Shown one piece after another: positions 11,337 to 24,844 of a DNA stretch of 64,000 bases. The notes under the pieces are model-generated. The model ran no database searches. It saw nothing but the letters and a program-made list of their open reading frames with translations, and was not told where the DNA came from. The stretch lies in NCBI GenBank assembly GCA_023627715.1, contig JAMAHW010000021.1, positions 372,001 to 436,000 on the forward strand, written 5' to 3'. Origin of the DNA: Periconia sp. R9002 (taxonomy: Eukaryota; Ascomycota; Dothideomycetes; Pleosporales; Periconiaceae). Position 1 is the first letter of the stretch; the number at the start of each line of letters is the position of its first letter. Made by a program: the position numbers and the translations under genes.

Positions 11337-12140
11337 AATGACTCCAACCCGGAGCAAATCTTCTTCCAGCCAACGTTTGTACCCGCCAATACCACAACCG
11401 CCAGCACCGCACCTGGCACCTACGCACCTAGCGTATCTCAGCCACTTCTCCTCAACCCGGTCTCGACTGAGCTGACGCCTCCGCACCACAACTCTCAGCT
11501 ACTGCCCTCCTCGTCGCTTACTATGCGACAGGCGTTGCAGTCAACCCGGCTGACGCCCACGCCCCCGTTCGACAACCTTCCGTTTGTGTTTGGTACAACC
11601 CAGAACATGCAACAGACATGGCAGCCAACTGCTCCGATGCAGGGCCAGCCCCAAGTCAACCTCACCCAGGCAATGAACGTCGGTCCTTCTCTTCCTCAGG
11701 CCGGTCCTTCTCTTCCCCAAACCGGCCCTCCCATCCACATCACCCCCCCAAGCAGCAACACCCGCGCCCTCGACGAACCACCCGCCCCCAGCGGTCCTCG
11801 CCGCGCAGAAAAGCGCAAAGCCTCTCCCCAGGACTCCCAACCCTCTCAAAAAAAGCGTCCCGCTCGCAAACTTGTCCCCATTCTCCCAAGGATGCCCAAG
11901 GAGAGGGGTCTCTCTCGCCAAGCGTCCGCGTCTACGGCTCCGGACGCTCACGAGTCGAACGGCAAAGGTTTTGTGTTGCCCGAGCAGCTAGAGCCCAGGG
12001 TGGCGTTTCGTCTTGTTCCGGATAGCTGGTTTGAGAATGGGAGGATTGAGGATGTGCTTCCGAATCCGGTGCATCGTGCCAAGGCGAATCATGTGAGGCA
12101 TGCTGTGCAGATGGCGCAGAAGGGGATGTATGGTGGGTAG
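11223..12140 (+). CDS. Unrecognised disordered protein with N-terminal NDFNFDGS repeats
   Basis: Single-exon gene of 305 aa. I do not recognise the family. The first 38 residues are four tandem copies of a nine-residue unit (M/L-N-D-F-N-F-D-G-S), matched by four 27-bp DNA copies. The middle is rich in P, Q, S and T, and contains a short internal duplication (GPSLPQAGPSLPQTG). A basic cluster, KRKASPQDSQPSQKKRPARK, looks like a bipartite nuclear signal. The C-terminal 60 residues (VAFRLVPDSWFENGRIEDVL onward) are the only part that looks ordered. The composition suggests a nuclear regulatory or scaffold protein, but that is a guess. The reading frame is clean, with an aATGtcg start. Confidence 0.7.
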   Translation: MSNFNFDGSMNDFNFDGSLNDFNFNGSMNDFNVDGSMVNDSNPEQIFFQPTFVPANTTTASTAPGTYAPSVSQPLLLNPVSTELTPPHHNSQLLPSSSLTMRQALQSTRLTPTPPFDNLPFVFGTTQNMQQTWQPTAPMQGQPQVNLTQAMNVGPSLPQAGPSLPQTGPPIHITPPSSNTRALDEPPAPSGPRRAEKRKASPQDSQPSQKKRPARKLVPILPRMPKERGLSRQASASTAPDAHESNGKGFVLPEQLEPRVAFRLVPDSWFENGRIEDVLPNPVHRAKANHVRHAVQMAQKGMYGG

Positions 12141-12818
12141 GAGGTTGGTGGCTGGAGTTGTGCGTTGTGTCTGTTCTGGCGGAGGACGTTATTGTGTTTT
12201 TTTTTCTGCCTGCGTTGATACCAATATTAACGATACTCTGCAATGATTCATTTTTACGTTTCATGGGGATATTGCACAACGTGGCGTTTTGGGATACTTT
12301 GATCACTTGGTGTAAAGATGTACCTTATTTGAGTGGAGTTTGGTTTGTACTTGCTATATGTATGGTTAAAGATTCGTTTAATCAGCCTTCGATTCTGATA
12401 GAAAAGAAATTAAATGTACATTACTCCACATTCCTATATGAAAATCTGACCGTATTCTAAAAAGCTAGTCGATATCAACTGATAATCAAAGAAGAATTAT
12501 TTTGGTGCAATGCAGTGCTTGCATATCAATACTACAGAAGTATCCAGGCTGTAGACATGCTTGACTTGAATTTTAAGTTTGGTATCAATCAATACTTACC
12601 TAGGTAGACACATAACGATCTGCGAGTTATTCTACTGTCCCCATCCGACGTCGAACAACTGAGCATCGTCGTCGACCCTGCCAAGCAACGAATACAAGGA
12701 TCCCTGCTCGCTCGCTCTTGATTGGCCACCGTCAACCTCGCATCTCGGAAACCCACCCAAACCTCCGACGACACCTCTTACATCCCGCATCCAGCCATTC
12801 CCCATCGCATTCCTCGCG
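12141..12818. other. Intergenic, Sec5 promoter
   Basis: No gene seen. AT-rich from 12190 to 12600, then GC-rich up to the Sec5 start. The inverted CCAAT (attgg) at 12720 lies about 100 bp upstream of the ATG. Confidence 0.45.
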
Positions 12819-15800
12819 ATGGAGTCTATGGAAACCAAACTCCTGAACAAATACAACATCCCCACGCTCTACCCTACATCCTGGCCGTCCGAGAAAGATG
12901 CGCTCGAGAACGATTCAGACGCTGGCTCCGACGATGACGGACCGCCGGCCATGTCGGGGCGCATTGGTTCGGTGAGGAGGTCGAGGTACTCGGTTTTGGA
13001 GGGGCCCGGTGGGTTTTCGCGCAAGATGGAGGGCGTGGAGAAGACGAAGGATGGGGTGGAGAATATGGTGCAGAAGGATGAGGGAGATCCTTTGGGCATG
13101 TACCCTAGTGTCGTGCAGGTGCTACGATCGAGGGGGCTGGGGGTTGAGGATGATATAAAGATGAGTGCGTACATATTGACTGTTTTGGACGGAGAATACT
13201 TGGTTCTAATTTGCTCGTGAACAACAGGAAACAGGTTCTTGCTATCTTCCACCACGTTCTCCCCCGCCCTCTTCCTGTCGCAAGTCCACAACTCAGCCTC
13301 TACCGACTCCCTCCTCCAGGGCCTTGACTTCCTGTCCCGTTCGATTGAACAGAAATCCGCATCCCTCAAAGTTCTTGTCGAAGCCAACTTCGAACGTTTC
13401 GTCGGTGCGAAAGCCACCATTGACCGTGTATACAATGAGATGCGAGACGTCGGCAAGGAATCTGAAGCTCCTGCCAGCCCCGGCCGCAGGCCAGGGCATT
13501 CGCGCGGTGCTAGTCGAAGTAGTTTCTCGGCACGGAAAACCAGCGCTTCAATTGACCCGGGATCTTTGGGGAAGCCGGGCGAGGAGAAGAAAAAGAAGAA
13601 TGCGCTGGTGAAGGAGAGCGAGTATGGCGTGCATGGGATCAAGGTGCCGCTGACCGAGGTCGCTGTAAAGGCGGAAGAAGTCTGGGGGCCCGCCCTGGGT
13701 GGAAGGGAAAAAGAGGAGACGTTGAAGTCGATTTTGAATTCTGTGGAGAAGCACCGCGGGCTTTTCGAGATCGGCTCTGCGATACAGGATGGGATCAGAA
13801 GGAAAGATCATGAAGTGGTGGTCGAGGAATACACGAGAGCACGAAAATTCGCAGAAGATGCGCGGTACATCGTTGAGCAGGCGAACTACTCAAAGACGCC
13901 GCTGAGCGATTCCCAAGTTCACCAAATCATCGTCACCGCTAGGATGTGGTCCGACGTGGAGCAGCAAGTGGAAACATTCAAACGTGATGCATGGAAACGG
14001 TTAACGAGCACGCACTTCACGAAGCAGCAGAACCCAAATCAGAGCAGCATTGAGGACGGAAAGAGCGAGCAGTATATCGAGTTGATTTCGATTATGCTGG
14101 AGCTGGGTGTGGAGGACAACCCAATTTGGATATGGCTCCTGTCTCGTTACGAGTACCTGAAGTCGCGGGTAACTGCGACATGCGAACGCAACAAGGTGGA
14201 AATCGAGATTTTGCGCAGACACCTAGCGAACAGTCCCAAGCCGGGGCTGAAGCTCCTGCTGAAGCACCTTCGATCGGTCCCGACAAACAAAAATGTCAAC
14301 GTCGAGCCTGCCAAACTCGATACAGTCAATGTCATTGAATTCTGGGAGCACCAGTATGCGTCCATGTCAGCATTATTGGGTATCAATGGCGGTCTGTTGG
14401 GCGAGCTTATTGAGTTTTGGGATATTGTACAGTCTTTCATACAGGGACGAGTGCAGCGAAATCTTCCCATGGGCTTCAACAACCAATCTTCGGTTCATCA
14501 CAAGCTTAGTTCTGGGAACATTGAACAACTCGAGACGGGCATGGCTGAACTCATCAACATTATCAGGGATGTACTGTACGGGTTCTTTGCCGAACCGCCG
14601 GTCGAGGATATCTCGATGCTCTTTTCTCCGCTTCCTCCCACACCTACATCAGCCACGACCCCGCGAACACCACTCAGTGCAACGCTTAGCCCGACTGTTT
14701 CATCAAAATTCCGCTTCGACAAGAACAATGTCCCCCCGCCATCTCCTGGCCGTGGTGAAGCGTGGGAGAAGTACGCTTTCTGGCCGCCCAATTCTAACGC
14801 GCTTTCGGGAGTGCACTATCTCTCGAGACTGCTGGTATTGATCGGAACCGCAGCAAATGAGCTTGCATCGTTCCAGCTATCCACATCAGGGTCGGCGCCC
14901 CGGATGGATGAGCCTCTGCGTCAAGTTGTTGGCAGTGTTCGTGAGCGCTGCATACAAGCTGTGTGCGCTGCTTGGAACACAGATGCCGAAAATATCAAAG
15001 TGCTCGAAGATTGGTCGCGCGATGCAGACCGCAAGGACATTACCACGATGCCCAATCGTTTCCTCGCCGTGCAAAGCTTTCTGCTCAACAATCTACAGAA
15101 GATCATGTACGTTGAAGCATCAACTAAAACCAATGTTGATGTCATTATCCCACCCAGTAGTAAGCTGCTGCAAATGGTGAGGAGCCAATTTGTCATGAGT
15201 CTGTATCGGACGTTGAGTGGTATGGTGGAGTGCGCTGAAAAGGGGAGAAAAGCTCTTGGTAAGGAATTCGAGATCAAGGACGATGATCTGGCAGTCAATG
15301 AAGAGGAAGGCGAGGACGGAACATGGGGCAAAGTGGATGCAACTAAGCAGGTGAGTTTTTGTATACATCTTGGTATGAGCTCTACACTAACCAAACACTC
15401 TAGTCCACCCGCCTCCTCCTTACCCTCTCGAATATGTCCTCCTTCCAAACCGAGATCACCCCGCAGCTCCTCACCCTCTTCGAAACCCTCTTCTCCGTCC
15501 AGCTCACCGACGAAACCAACCGAATCCGAGACGTCCTTTCCCAACTCGACTCTCAGCTTTTCCGCTCCTACACCAAACCCCACTCAGCGCGCATCGCCGC
15601 AACCGTCGAAGCCGGCATCAAAAGCAAAACATGGGCCCCAGAACCCCCACCAGGCAAATCCGTCGCAGACCGCGACCCCTCCCCTTACGTCTTCTCCGTG
15701 CTCCTCGACCTCGTCATCGTGCACACCGAAGTCAACACCACCTCGCCCCCCCTCACATCGCGCATCCTCCGCGCCCTCTTCGAATCCACCACCACCTCCC

Positions 15801-16093
15801 TCATCACCACCTTCCAAACCATGCCCTCCTGCAACCTCTCCAAGCTCATGCAGGCGACCCTCGATGTGGAATTCATGGCACAGACGCTCGCGAGTTACAC
15901 CACCGAGAAGGCGAGTCAGGTCCAGACGGATATCTATCAGGTCCTCGATGCGAAGACGGATAATGCCGCTAGGGTGCGGCTGCAGGAAGAACTTGGCGCG
16001 CTTAGGGGCGTGCTCAAGCGGTTGAGGGAGGGGACGAGAGTCGAGTTTGCGTGCTTTAGGGGGAGGAAGAGGGAGGGGGAGCGGAGGCAATAG
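12819..16093 (+). CDS. SEC5: Exocyst complex subunit Sec5
   Basis: Exocyst vesicle-tethering subunit (EXOC2/Sec5). Exons are 12819-13164, 13228-15350 and 15404-16093 (1052 aa). The intron borders (A|GTGCGT...ACAG|GA and CAG|GTGAGT...TAG|TCC) keep the frame. After an acidic, variable N-terminus comes the conserved Sec5 core: FLSRSIEQKSASLKVLVEAN followed by FERFVGAKATIDRVYNEMRD, then long helical repeats to the end. A proline-rich loop (PLPPTPTSATTPRTPLSATL) interrupts the helical body near residue 600. The last exon includes SFQTEITPQLLTLFETLF, typical of the C-terminal helices. Translating through the second intron would give a false Ser/Pro-rich frame on the plus strand. Confidence 0.92.
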
Positions 16094-17439
16094 GGTCTTG
16101 TCTCTCTACGTAGTTGGATAGTTGAAGAAAGCGGAGTAGGTAGGGGTTGTATACCATGTTGTTGTCTTCTCGCAAAAGCAATCTTTGTTTTAAATCTTTT
16201 CTGCGATGCAAATGTTCCTGTAAACGTGCACGTGTGTGTGAATGTGAGTGCGCGCTTACTCTATCTTCGCTGTATCTGTCACAAAACCTCCCACCCGACG
16301 ATGAAGCTCATCATCATCATTACCTCCTTGTCCCCCCACCACTCCAAACACCACAACATTAACAGGATTAAGTCGCAATTTATTGTCCTTCTCAACACCA
16401 CGCCGAACATATGATAATGGTAATGACATTTAATTCAACATTTGATCAACGAACAAAACCAACACGGCACATGCGAAATGCGTAGGTAGATTCTACAAGA
16501 GGACATCTAGTTTCCGTGCAGAAGGTTTTCCGACACGTACTTTGTCAAGGGGTGTTTTCTTGCCGAGGAGCGCACAAGGACATGAACCTCTCTGTTGTTT
16601 TTTTATGTTGGATACGGGGGGAGGGAGGAAAGGACCACAACATTTAATTCTCGTACAGCTTGTTTTATTGTTTGAACGAGGAGGAAGGGAACGAGACATA
16701 GACCGATTTAGGCGTCGTTTTTATTATTAAATGGAGGGCGAGGTTTCCAGGCCACATGGAACTGAGCATATTCCGCTTTGTTATGTTGGGTTTGGGAGGT
16801 GAGTCGCACGACATGAATGTGTCCTTAACAGTGTTATGATATATTTGGCGTCGAAGACACACGACATGGGATTTCTTAATTGGTAATTTTAATATTAAGT
16901 TTGAGAGCGAAGACACACGACATCTTACGTTCTGATGAAAGTTTTGAAAAGCACGGCACACAACATCCAACTTTTTCAGAAGAAGTTTCTGAGAACTACT
17001 TCCTCAGAACACATCATATTTAAAACCCAATGGTTTGAATTCGTTTCTTCACACATCGGGTTTGGTATCTTCGTTGTTTGGACGAGCACGCAGGACATGC
17101 CTCAGCCTGATGCATGTTTTTCATATCGAAATTAAGAGCGAAGCCACACACCATCGGTGATGATTGCTCGTGTTTTGTAAATAGCTAATTTTTAGGTGCA
17201 GCAAGGTCATGTTGTGTAGATATAGATGGTATAAAGACACAAAGACGACATGGGTATAGTGCCTTATCGTTTTTAACTTAGGTAAGATTGTATACTTGGT
17301 TCTCCACATGCAACTGGAAATACCAAGGTTCTTGACGAGAACCAAGCACATACGCAATAATAGGCAATCCTTTAATATCGAATATACGGGCCAGGAAAGG
17401 TCATGGCGTGCTTCCCATACGTTTTAATACTGAAATTGG

Positions 17440-18335
17440 GAGCAGGGCAACGACATAATGACTTCTGATGCAGATTTGGAGACACAACACAGAACATGTT
17501 TCCGGTGAACCCATTAGTTTTAATTATTCAAACTTGGAAGTTCAATCCCACATGTCCGAGTCGTAACTAGGATTTTAGCGAGCGCCAAGGACATATTCCG
17601 TTCCCATTCAGTTTTTAATGTTGAATTTAGGAGAAAAGCAACTCGACATAGAATTATATGTAGGTCTGTTAAAAGACAACTTGCACAACATCATTCTCAT
17701 CCGATGTTATCTTTCAATAAACAAGTGTTTCCCACATACTTATTTCCCTGTACCACTCTTTTTGACGAACACCGAGAACATGATTTGTGCTTTCTGGCTG
17801 TTTTTCATATCGGTTTTGGGAGCAAAGCCACTTGCCATGAATCTTCCATTTGAGGTGTTTAAAAAGGAAGAGTAAAAAACATACACGGAAATAGATTGAG
17901 ATTGTAACTTAGTCCCTAGGCATAGTAGAGCGAAGGTATGCTTTTTTGACCGGCACCAAGAACATGATTCGTCCCTTGCACTTTTTGATATTGAGATAGG
18001 AGGAAAGCAAGGACATACATCCTTGTGACCTATGGTTATGAAACGAAAAGCGCAGCACATGAGGATATGTATGTTAAATTTTAAATTGGTTCCCCGGCAT
18101 ATAATATTCGGTACTTATTTTTCGAATAAGCCCTTAGTACATGCAGCTTTCCTCTTTTCCCTCTAATATTATATTTAGGAGTACAGAAACACCACATGTG
18201 GTGTAGCCTAGATTCCGTAAAAACCATAAATAGTCTATTCTCAACATTATAGTTAGTCTTTTAATTCAAGACCGTAATTCGTTTCCCCGCATAAAGATAA
18301 TTGTTTCCAATTCCTTAACGAGAACCAAGCACATC
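17440..18335. repeat. Best-preserved four-monomer higher-order repeat (~183 bp)
   Basis: Four monomer types recur in fixed order. Type A (like GAGCACCAAGGACAT) has its ACAT at 17591, 17778, 17962, 18139 and 18331. Type B (like GGAGCAAAGCAACGACAT, after TTTTAATATTGAATTT) is at 17453, 17646, 17835, 18013 and 18194. Type C (like GACAACGCACAACAT) is at 17493, 17688, 17879, 18057 and about 18223. Type D (like TTGGTTCCCCACAT or GCAT) is at 17550, 17734, 17920, 18097 and 18289. Same-type spacing is 166-195 bp, mostly 177-193. Type A continues at 18490, 18675, 18825, 19032, 19228 and 19377, with a mean spacing near 179 bp. Confidence 0.8.
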
Positions 18336-20696
18336 GTTAAAGATCACACGGTCTTCTGCTAAGGTATTTAAAAAAACTAGTTGAACAGCACATACTGGGT
18401 AACGGTAATCATTTTAATTTATTTCGAGGTTATAAAGTCACTCCCCACCATGGGATTTTACGCGGTAGATTTGTAGACGAGCCCAAAGGACATGCGCGGG
18501 TCAATGGAAGAGTCGTCGACCGCAACATATTTTCGTCTCCTAGAATTTTGGTAGACGACAAGCCCAGCACATTATAATCAGTTTTGGGACTTCTTAGCAG
18601 AATTGAGACTGCAGATCCGTTCTCGACATTTATGATATCTGGTTCTGGTTTGATGAAAACCGCCGAGAGAAACAACATAATATGAAAAATTGCTGTATTT
18701 TGCTTAGAGGACACAACACCCAGTGTCAAGAATATTGGTATGTTGAAATGCTTAACATAATAATGCATTGCATATTTGCTTTGCCATAGTCCGTTCAGAG
18801 TTAAGGTTTTCAAAAAGCACCAGGACATTTAGTAATCATTCGTCTGATTCTAATGCAAACCAAGGAGAGAAGCACCACAACATTATAAGAATCGTGACCT
18901 ACTTTAAGGACAAGGCACTCAAACACATATACCTCCATTTGATAGTCTTTCAAAATGAATCAATTTTATAAGCTTGTGGTCGAGACCTGCCAGATAGGAG
19001 TTCTCTCCAGAGGTTTCTTAAAGAGCACTAGAACATTCCATGTCCTTATTAGAGCTTTAAGGAATCGAGAAAAGTAACAAAACATGTCTGGGCTTTAGGG
19101 TAGACTTAGAAAGTACTAAAAACAGCATAAAGCATTCGCACATTATAACTGTCGAAGGAGGATATTTATATAAATAATATTTCGACATTTGCATGTCCCT
19201 TTATAAGACTCACGAGGAGCACCCAGGACATATCTATCTCTTTTTCGATATTTTTTTGAGTTGCAGCGGGGAAGGCAACACCGCATCGTATCTGTCTGTG
19301 ACGGTTTAGAAGTTACCATAGATGGTATACACCAGCTTTTAGATCTATCTCCTTGGATGCTCTGGAGATACCCAAGACATTCCGAAAGTCGTGTCTGTTT
19401 CCATCCAAAAGCAGCCCCAAAAGCAACACGGCATAGGGCAGCGAGTATAGTAATTTGGCAGACTGTACCGAGATTATAAAACATGAAAACCTTTGTTAAA
19501 CTTAAGTTAATGTACACAATTTCTCTCCCAGCATAGGGAGTGGCGAAGTCATTGCTTATTAAGAACGAATACTTAATTAGAAGACGACGCACTCAGCAGA
19601 TAGTAACTCGGTCCGGAAAATTTCCAATAAATAAACTTATAGAATGTTTCTACCAACATACCTCTATAGCTGCGTTCATTTTAACCAGGATTCAAAACAG
19701 AAGTTGTTCTTCTGTCGTATCATATCATTAAATTATAAACAGGGCAATCCAAGATTGCCAAGTGTAAAGAAAGATTAGAAATACAGCAATTCAGAGCATA
19801 GGCGGAGACTAGGAGCTTTTTTAGTCTTCGAATTTGTTTCCGAAGATACTGATATCGCATAGTAGCTTTTATAGAGTCACAAGAATCATATACTAGTGCG
19901 ACAAGTTTTTTTTTTATTTATTAAGTCGATTAATAAGACGACTTGCAACATAGAATAGTGTGGTTAGCTATTACATGACGCAGCAAGAGAGCACATAGTG
20001 GGTTTTCATGTGTCGTTAACATAGGTCGATGTCGCCACTTCGTTTACTAACATATAGACTTTAGACGGGTTATTTCAGAAAAGGTCCCAACTGTCAAGCT
20101 ATGCAAGGATGAGAAATGTCATGTATAAGTGAATATTCCGTATCAGCTATCTGTGGGCATTTACGTATTCTATCTACCCCTGAATGCCAAGTGCAAGTGT
20201 GCTGATACCAAAAGTAGAAGGTGGTTTTGTATCCACAATACCGCCAAGAATATTATATATAGGTTGATACCGATACTCTGTGGGGATCAAATTCAATTTC
20301 ATTTCATACAGATTGATACCAATCAGTCAGCAGATCAACCAACACCCACCACATAGGTTGTGTGAGATAAGACTTTTTGATGGCTAAACTCGACATGATC
20401 ACGGATGCTGTGTGCTTTACATTGACTGTCCGACAAGTCATTTTGCATAGACATTCGAAGACCCCAGAAACCATGTCGCAAGTCGGGAAATTATCCATTT
20501 TTTGACAGGCCCTCAGAACACCATCCAAAATCTATCTGGAGCCTTTTGATTACTCACACAACAGAACCTCTGTTCCATCGGAAGCTGATGTTATAGTTGT
20601 TTTATGAGTACAAATTCCTCACAGAAGACATAGTGATAAACACAATGGTCAGTAAAAAGCTTGTGGAAGTAGATTGTATAGAATAAAAAGAACCGA

Positions 20697-20751
20697 CATG
20701 ATAGATGGCATGATAGATGGCATGATAGATGGCATGATAGATGGCATGATG
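20697..20751 (+). repeat. 12-bp perfect tandem repeat, 4.6 copies
   Basis: The unit catgatagatgg is repeated four times without mismatch and then runs into catgatg. It lies inside the decayed middle of the large array and looks like a recent local expansion of one ACATG-containing unit. Confidence 0.9.
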
Positions 20752-22929
20752 TTATTCTTATTCCACGCAGACTTTCATAGTTCCTTCAACATGTGATACC
20801 TTATGAAGCCTCTCTCTCCACTTAGGATATTTATAAAACATATTTATTATTAAGTAGAGGATTTTACGGGCGAGGATGAAAACAAACAACGCATGCGTTG
20901 TTCGGCTTACTTCTTTCGAAGGACTCTAATATTTGGAGATATAGCCTCCAGCAGCACATATAAGAACATGATTTGTAATCGCAGAACACGCGTTTTTTCT
21001 TCTGCGAATTTGTATTCTACTTATAGTATTAAGGGCGAGAATAAAGCACCCTGCATATACAACTTCAAAATGTTCTTTTTGGAAGACATATATGGCTTTA
21101 GAATAGTCTTTTCGGAGAATTCGGAATCATACGACGTTCTCTTAGTGAATTTGGACCACCCAACGGTGAAACATCGTTCTGGTAATGTCTGGTCTTTAAT
21201 ATAGAAATAGAGCATGATTCTACTACCCATGTAGCAAATACGTGGCATGGTTTTAAAACATTTTCCTTATTGTGAAAGAATGAGTTCATCGTAATTCCGG
21301 AAAACATTAATTTTCGATAGGAATTTGGGAATTGAACGAACGAAAGCATGGATTTCGTAGTGCTGTGCATCAGCTGATAATTATGGTAAGAGTTAAGCCA
21401 GCAGGTAATATGGATCCCACGTTTATTGTCCAAGGTAATTTCAATGTTAAAAGAGAGGAAAACTCCATTACATTTGAGTTGTATAGTTTTTAAACCTTCT
21501 GGAACATCCAAAACTTGGACCAATGGTTATTTTAAGTTCAAATACAGAGTTCACCAGCATTTGAAATTGAGATATTGCTGTCCTCCAACATCATGAAAGG
21601 GAAGGAGGCGCTATTATATGCTATAAGATCCCAATAGTTAATTCATTTTTATTGATATTAAACAGATGTTTAGGGCATATGTATAAGAGTTTCAGATTTT
21701 CGAACTCTTAAGCATTACACATAGCTGCGGTTTTCACGTAATTGATCTGATGAGATGCTCAACACCTCCGGCAGTCATGGGGGTAATCACCCCAGCATTT
21801 TGAGAACAGAATCGACGATAGCCTCCCCTTCACCGCACTTGAACAAAACGTTGAATCATCCGCGCGTTCGAACGGTTGTTATTATCGAACAAATTTGCAT
21901 CGGAAATAACTCGTAGGGGCTATGATTTTAATAGAAATTTCCGACCGCGCATGATAATGATGCTGGACGAGGGGTTTTTCAATAACACACCCATGGGTGG
22001 GCCTATGGGACACTTTGTTCACAAGGTAGCTCGCAAAACTCCACATTCGAACTCATCCTCGGGCTTTCAAGTTCCGAATCTCCAGATCAAAAAAAGGGCC
22101 CAAATTTGTAATCTTTGAATCCCTATACGATGAATTACCCCCCCGCACATAGCACATAGAGTGCTGACCAGATAGATTGAAGTAAGATATTCACCAAACA
22201 TAATCAACTGCCATTTGTTTTCCCAAACAGCAGTTCCTAGTCGCACATAATCTGAGAAAACTGAAGGTTTCGGTCAGAGAAAAAATTCACATATGGTCTT
22301 GAACCGAATTGTTTCAAAAAGTTCAGTCCGAAAATAGCCTTAATGCCAGATCGTATTTCTCCCTCCGCCGCCATAGCCGGATCGGCGGCAGCCTGCGCAA
22401 ACGAACCGCGGAATTTGTTTTGTGAACAAAATTCCCAGCAAACACTCATGACTGAAGGTTCATATTTCTTAGAATGAGACATACACGTCCATACCAAACA
22501 ATTCCACAAGATAAGCATTTTGAAAGACGTAGGGGGTTTCAAGATACTGAAGTCATAGGTTTTTACGTGGACAGGTCTCTTTAGCCTGTGGAATTCGAGT
22601 TTGTCATGGGTAACAGCATCCCAGGTTTACACAGGTCGCAGCAAACAGACATGTAAAGTCTCAAGTGGTTTTTTGTCTGAAAACACAAGATTCTGCCACA
22701 ACTCCATGCCAATCTCTGCAGATGTGGATTGGATGTTGAGAAGTTCTGAGGGAAAGAAAAAACGAGGGGACGTCCACATGAAATCTCCATTAGATGAGTT
22801 TTTGAAGAACCAAAAAATCTCGCACACGCAACATGAGCGCATGTCACGCCAACTCATCATGCCCAGACACTCGAAATGGGAGAAAAGAACCACAGTTCGT
22901 CCCCATGGCAAGTGTCAGGGTTGATTTCT

Positions 22930-24812
22930 CGAAAAGATCAGAAGTTTTGTGGACACGCCACACCGCCGACGCACATTTCGTCCGGGCCGGTACAGTTTGA
23001 TTTTTGAAAAAAAATAAAAATAAAAACTTCTGTGGGCACCACGAACAACACTTCCCACATCCACTGGTGCCTCAAACAATTTTTATCCCAAAAAATCGAA
23101 AAGTGATGTCCACACCACACACATAATAAAGTCATCCTCGCGATTAAAAACGAGAAAAAAAGCCCGCGGCAAATTCGTTCACAGAGGCACACCCCACACG
23201 AAGCATCAAATCCTGATTGACTTGTGTTTTGACCTCATGGTTTGGACCAGAAGAAACCTTTCATGCGTTGATGATCGCAAAGATCTTCCGAAAACACCAG
23301 AAGAACCTCATTCTCACTTTCGTAGCCCGATTTTTGCTGCTTCACACCCAGCCATAACGCTGCAGTAACGCCAATTACAAATATTCCGAAAAGAGAACCC
23401 TCAGACATGGCCATTCGGGAAATGAAGTTATGTTCGCTCACACCTCCATATAATTAGGGGATCTCCCATTTTAGCAAATGTCTGTTTTTTAAAAACAGAG
23501 GTTCTACACAGACATTCCTTGTACACTGGAGGGGTTTTTAAAGGAAGGTTCTCTTCCGACACACATGGGATGTACTCCATAAACGTTTTTAGAAAAATCC
23601 TCCCACACAAACAAACATGCTGACGATGATTGTCGATTTGTAATAGGTCCCCCCAGACACACACACATACGAAAATTCGGCAACGACTTTACTCCAAAAA
23701 AGATCCACCGATCCACCAACCCACACAAACACACATATCGCAGTATTTAAGACATTTCTGTTTTCTTAGAAAAAAGGTCCTCCCGACAAACCAACATGAG
23801 CATACCAGTGAGTCAATTTTCGAGATTGTGCACCCACCTACCCACACACCCATGGTCGAGCCTGGAATGTTTTTGTTTTTAAAAAGAAGGTCCTCCCGCA
23901 AAAAACCATCGAAGTGTCCAAGGGAGCATTCTTAAAATTGTCCACTCACCCACCCACACACAACATGTTGTCACCATCCTGACGGTTTTTCAAAACAGAG
24001 GTCCTCCGAGAAACACACACATGCATTGAGAGGTTATGCGTTTTCAAAAAGACGGTCCTCCCGCAAACAACCATGCAGTGTTCATTTGTGCATTTTAAAA
24101 AGTGTGCACCCACCCACCCACACACAACATCTATTGCTCACTTCAGATTTTTTGAAACAAAGGTCCTCCGAAAAACACACACATGTAGTTGAAAGTGTCG
24201 TACTTTTTAAAAAGAAGGTCCTTCCAACCAACCCACATGAGTCATTAACCAGTCTCGTTTTTTTTTAAGAAAAAGGTCCACACCCACCCACATTGCAGCA
24301 TCGGTTCGGAGTTTTTGAAACGGAGGTCTTCCGAAAAACACACACATGGATCTACCCAGCGGTGGTTTTTAAAAAGAAGGTCCTGCCACCAACACACATC
24401 GACATGTGGGTATGGCGTTTTTTTTAAAAAAGAAAAAGGTCCTCTCCCACCCGCATCGCTCTGTACTGTCGGGTTTTTTTTCTCTTGAAAACAAAGGCCC
24501 TCCAAGCCACCCACATACATGTCTCATTGATGAACTTTTTTCCTTTTGTTAAAAAAAGGTCCACCAACCCACACCCACACGCACACACATGATTCTGTCA
24601 TCGGAGGTTTTCGAAAAACGTCCCCCCTTCCCCTCAACACAAACACAAAGACAAACATGGCGCAGTTTGTCATGTGTTTTCGAACAACTCCTCCCACACC
24701 CACGCACACCAACACCGCCATGTTTCCACATAGTTTGGACTTTTTTTTTTTAAAAAAAAATGTCCTCCTCCATTCCACACACAAACAAACATGAACCGGT
24801 TCAAATAGAGGC

Positions 24813-24844
<32 letters not shown>

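Noticed and set aside
15350..16025. Continuation of the Sec5 frame through the second intron
   Set aside because: It gives a Ser/Pro-rich low-complexity end, while splicing at 15350/15404 restores the conserved Sec5 C-terminus.
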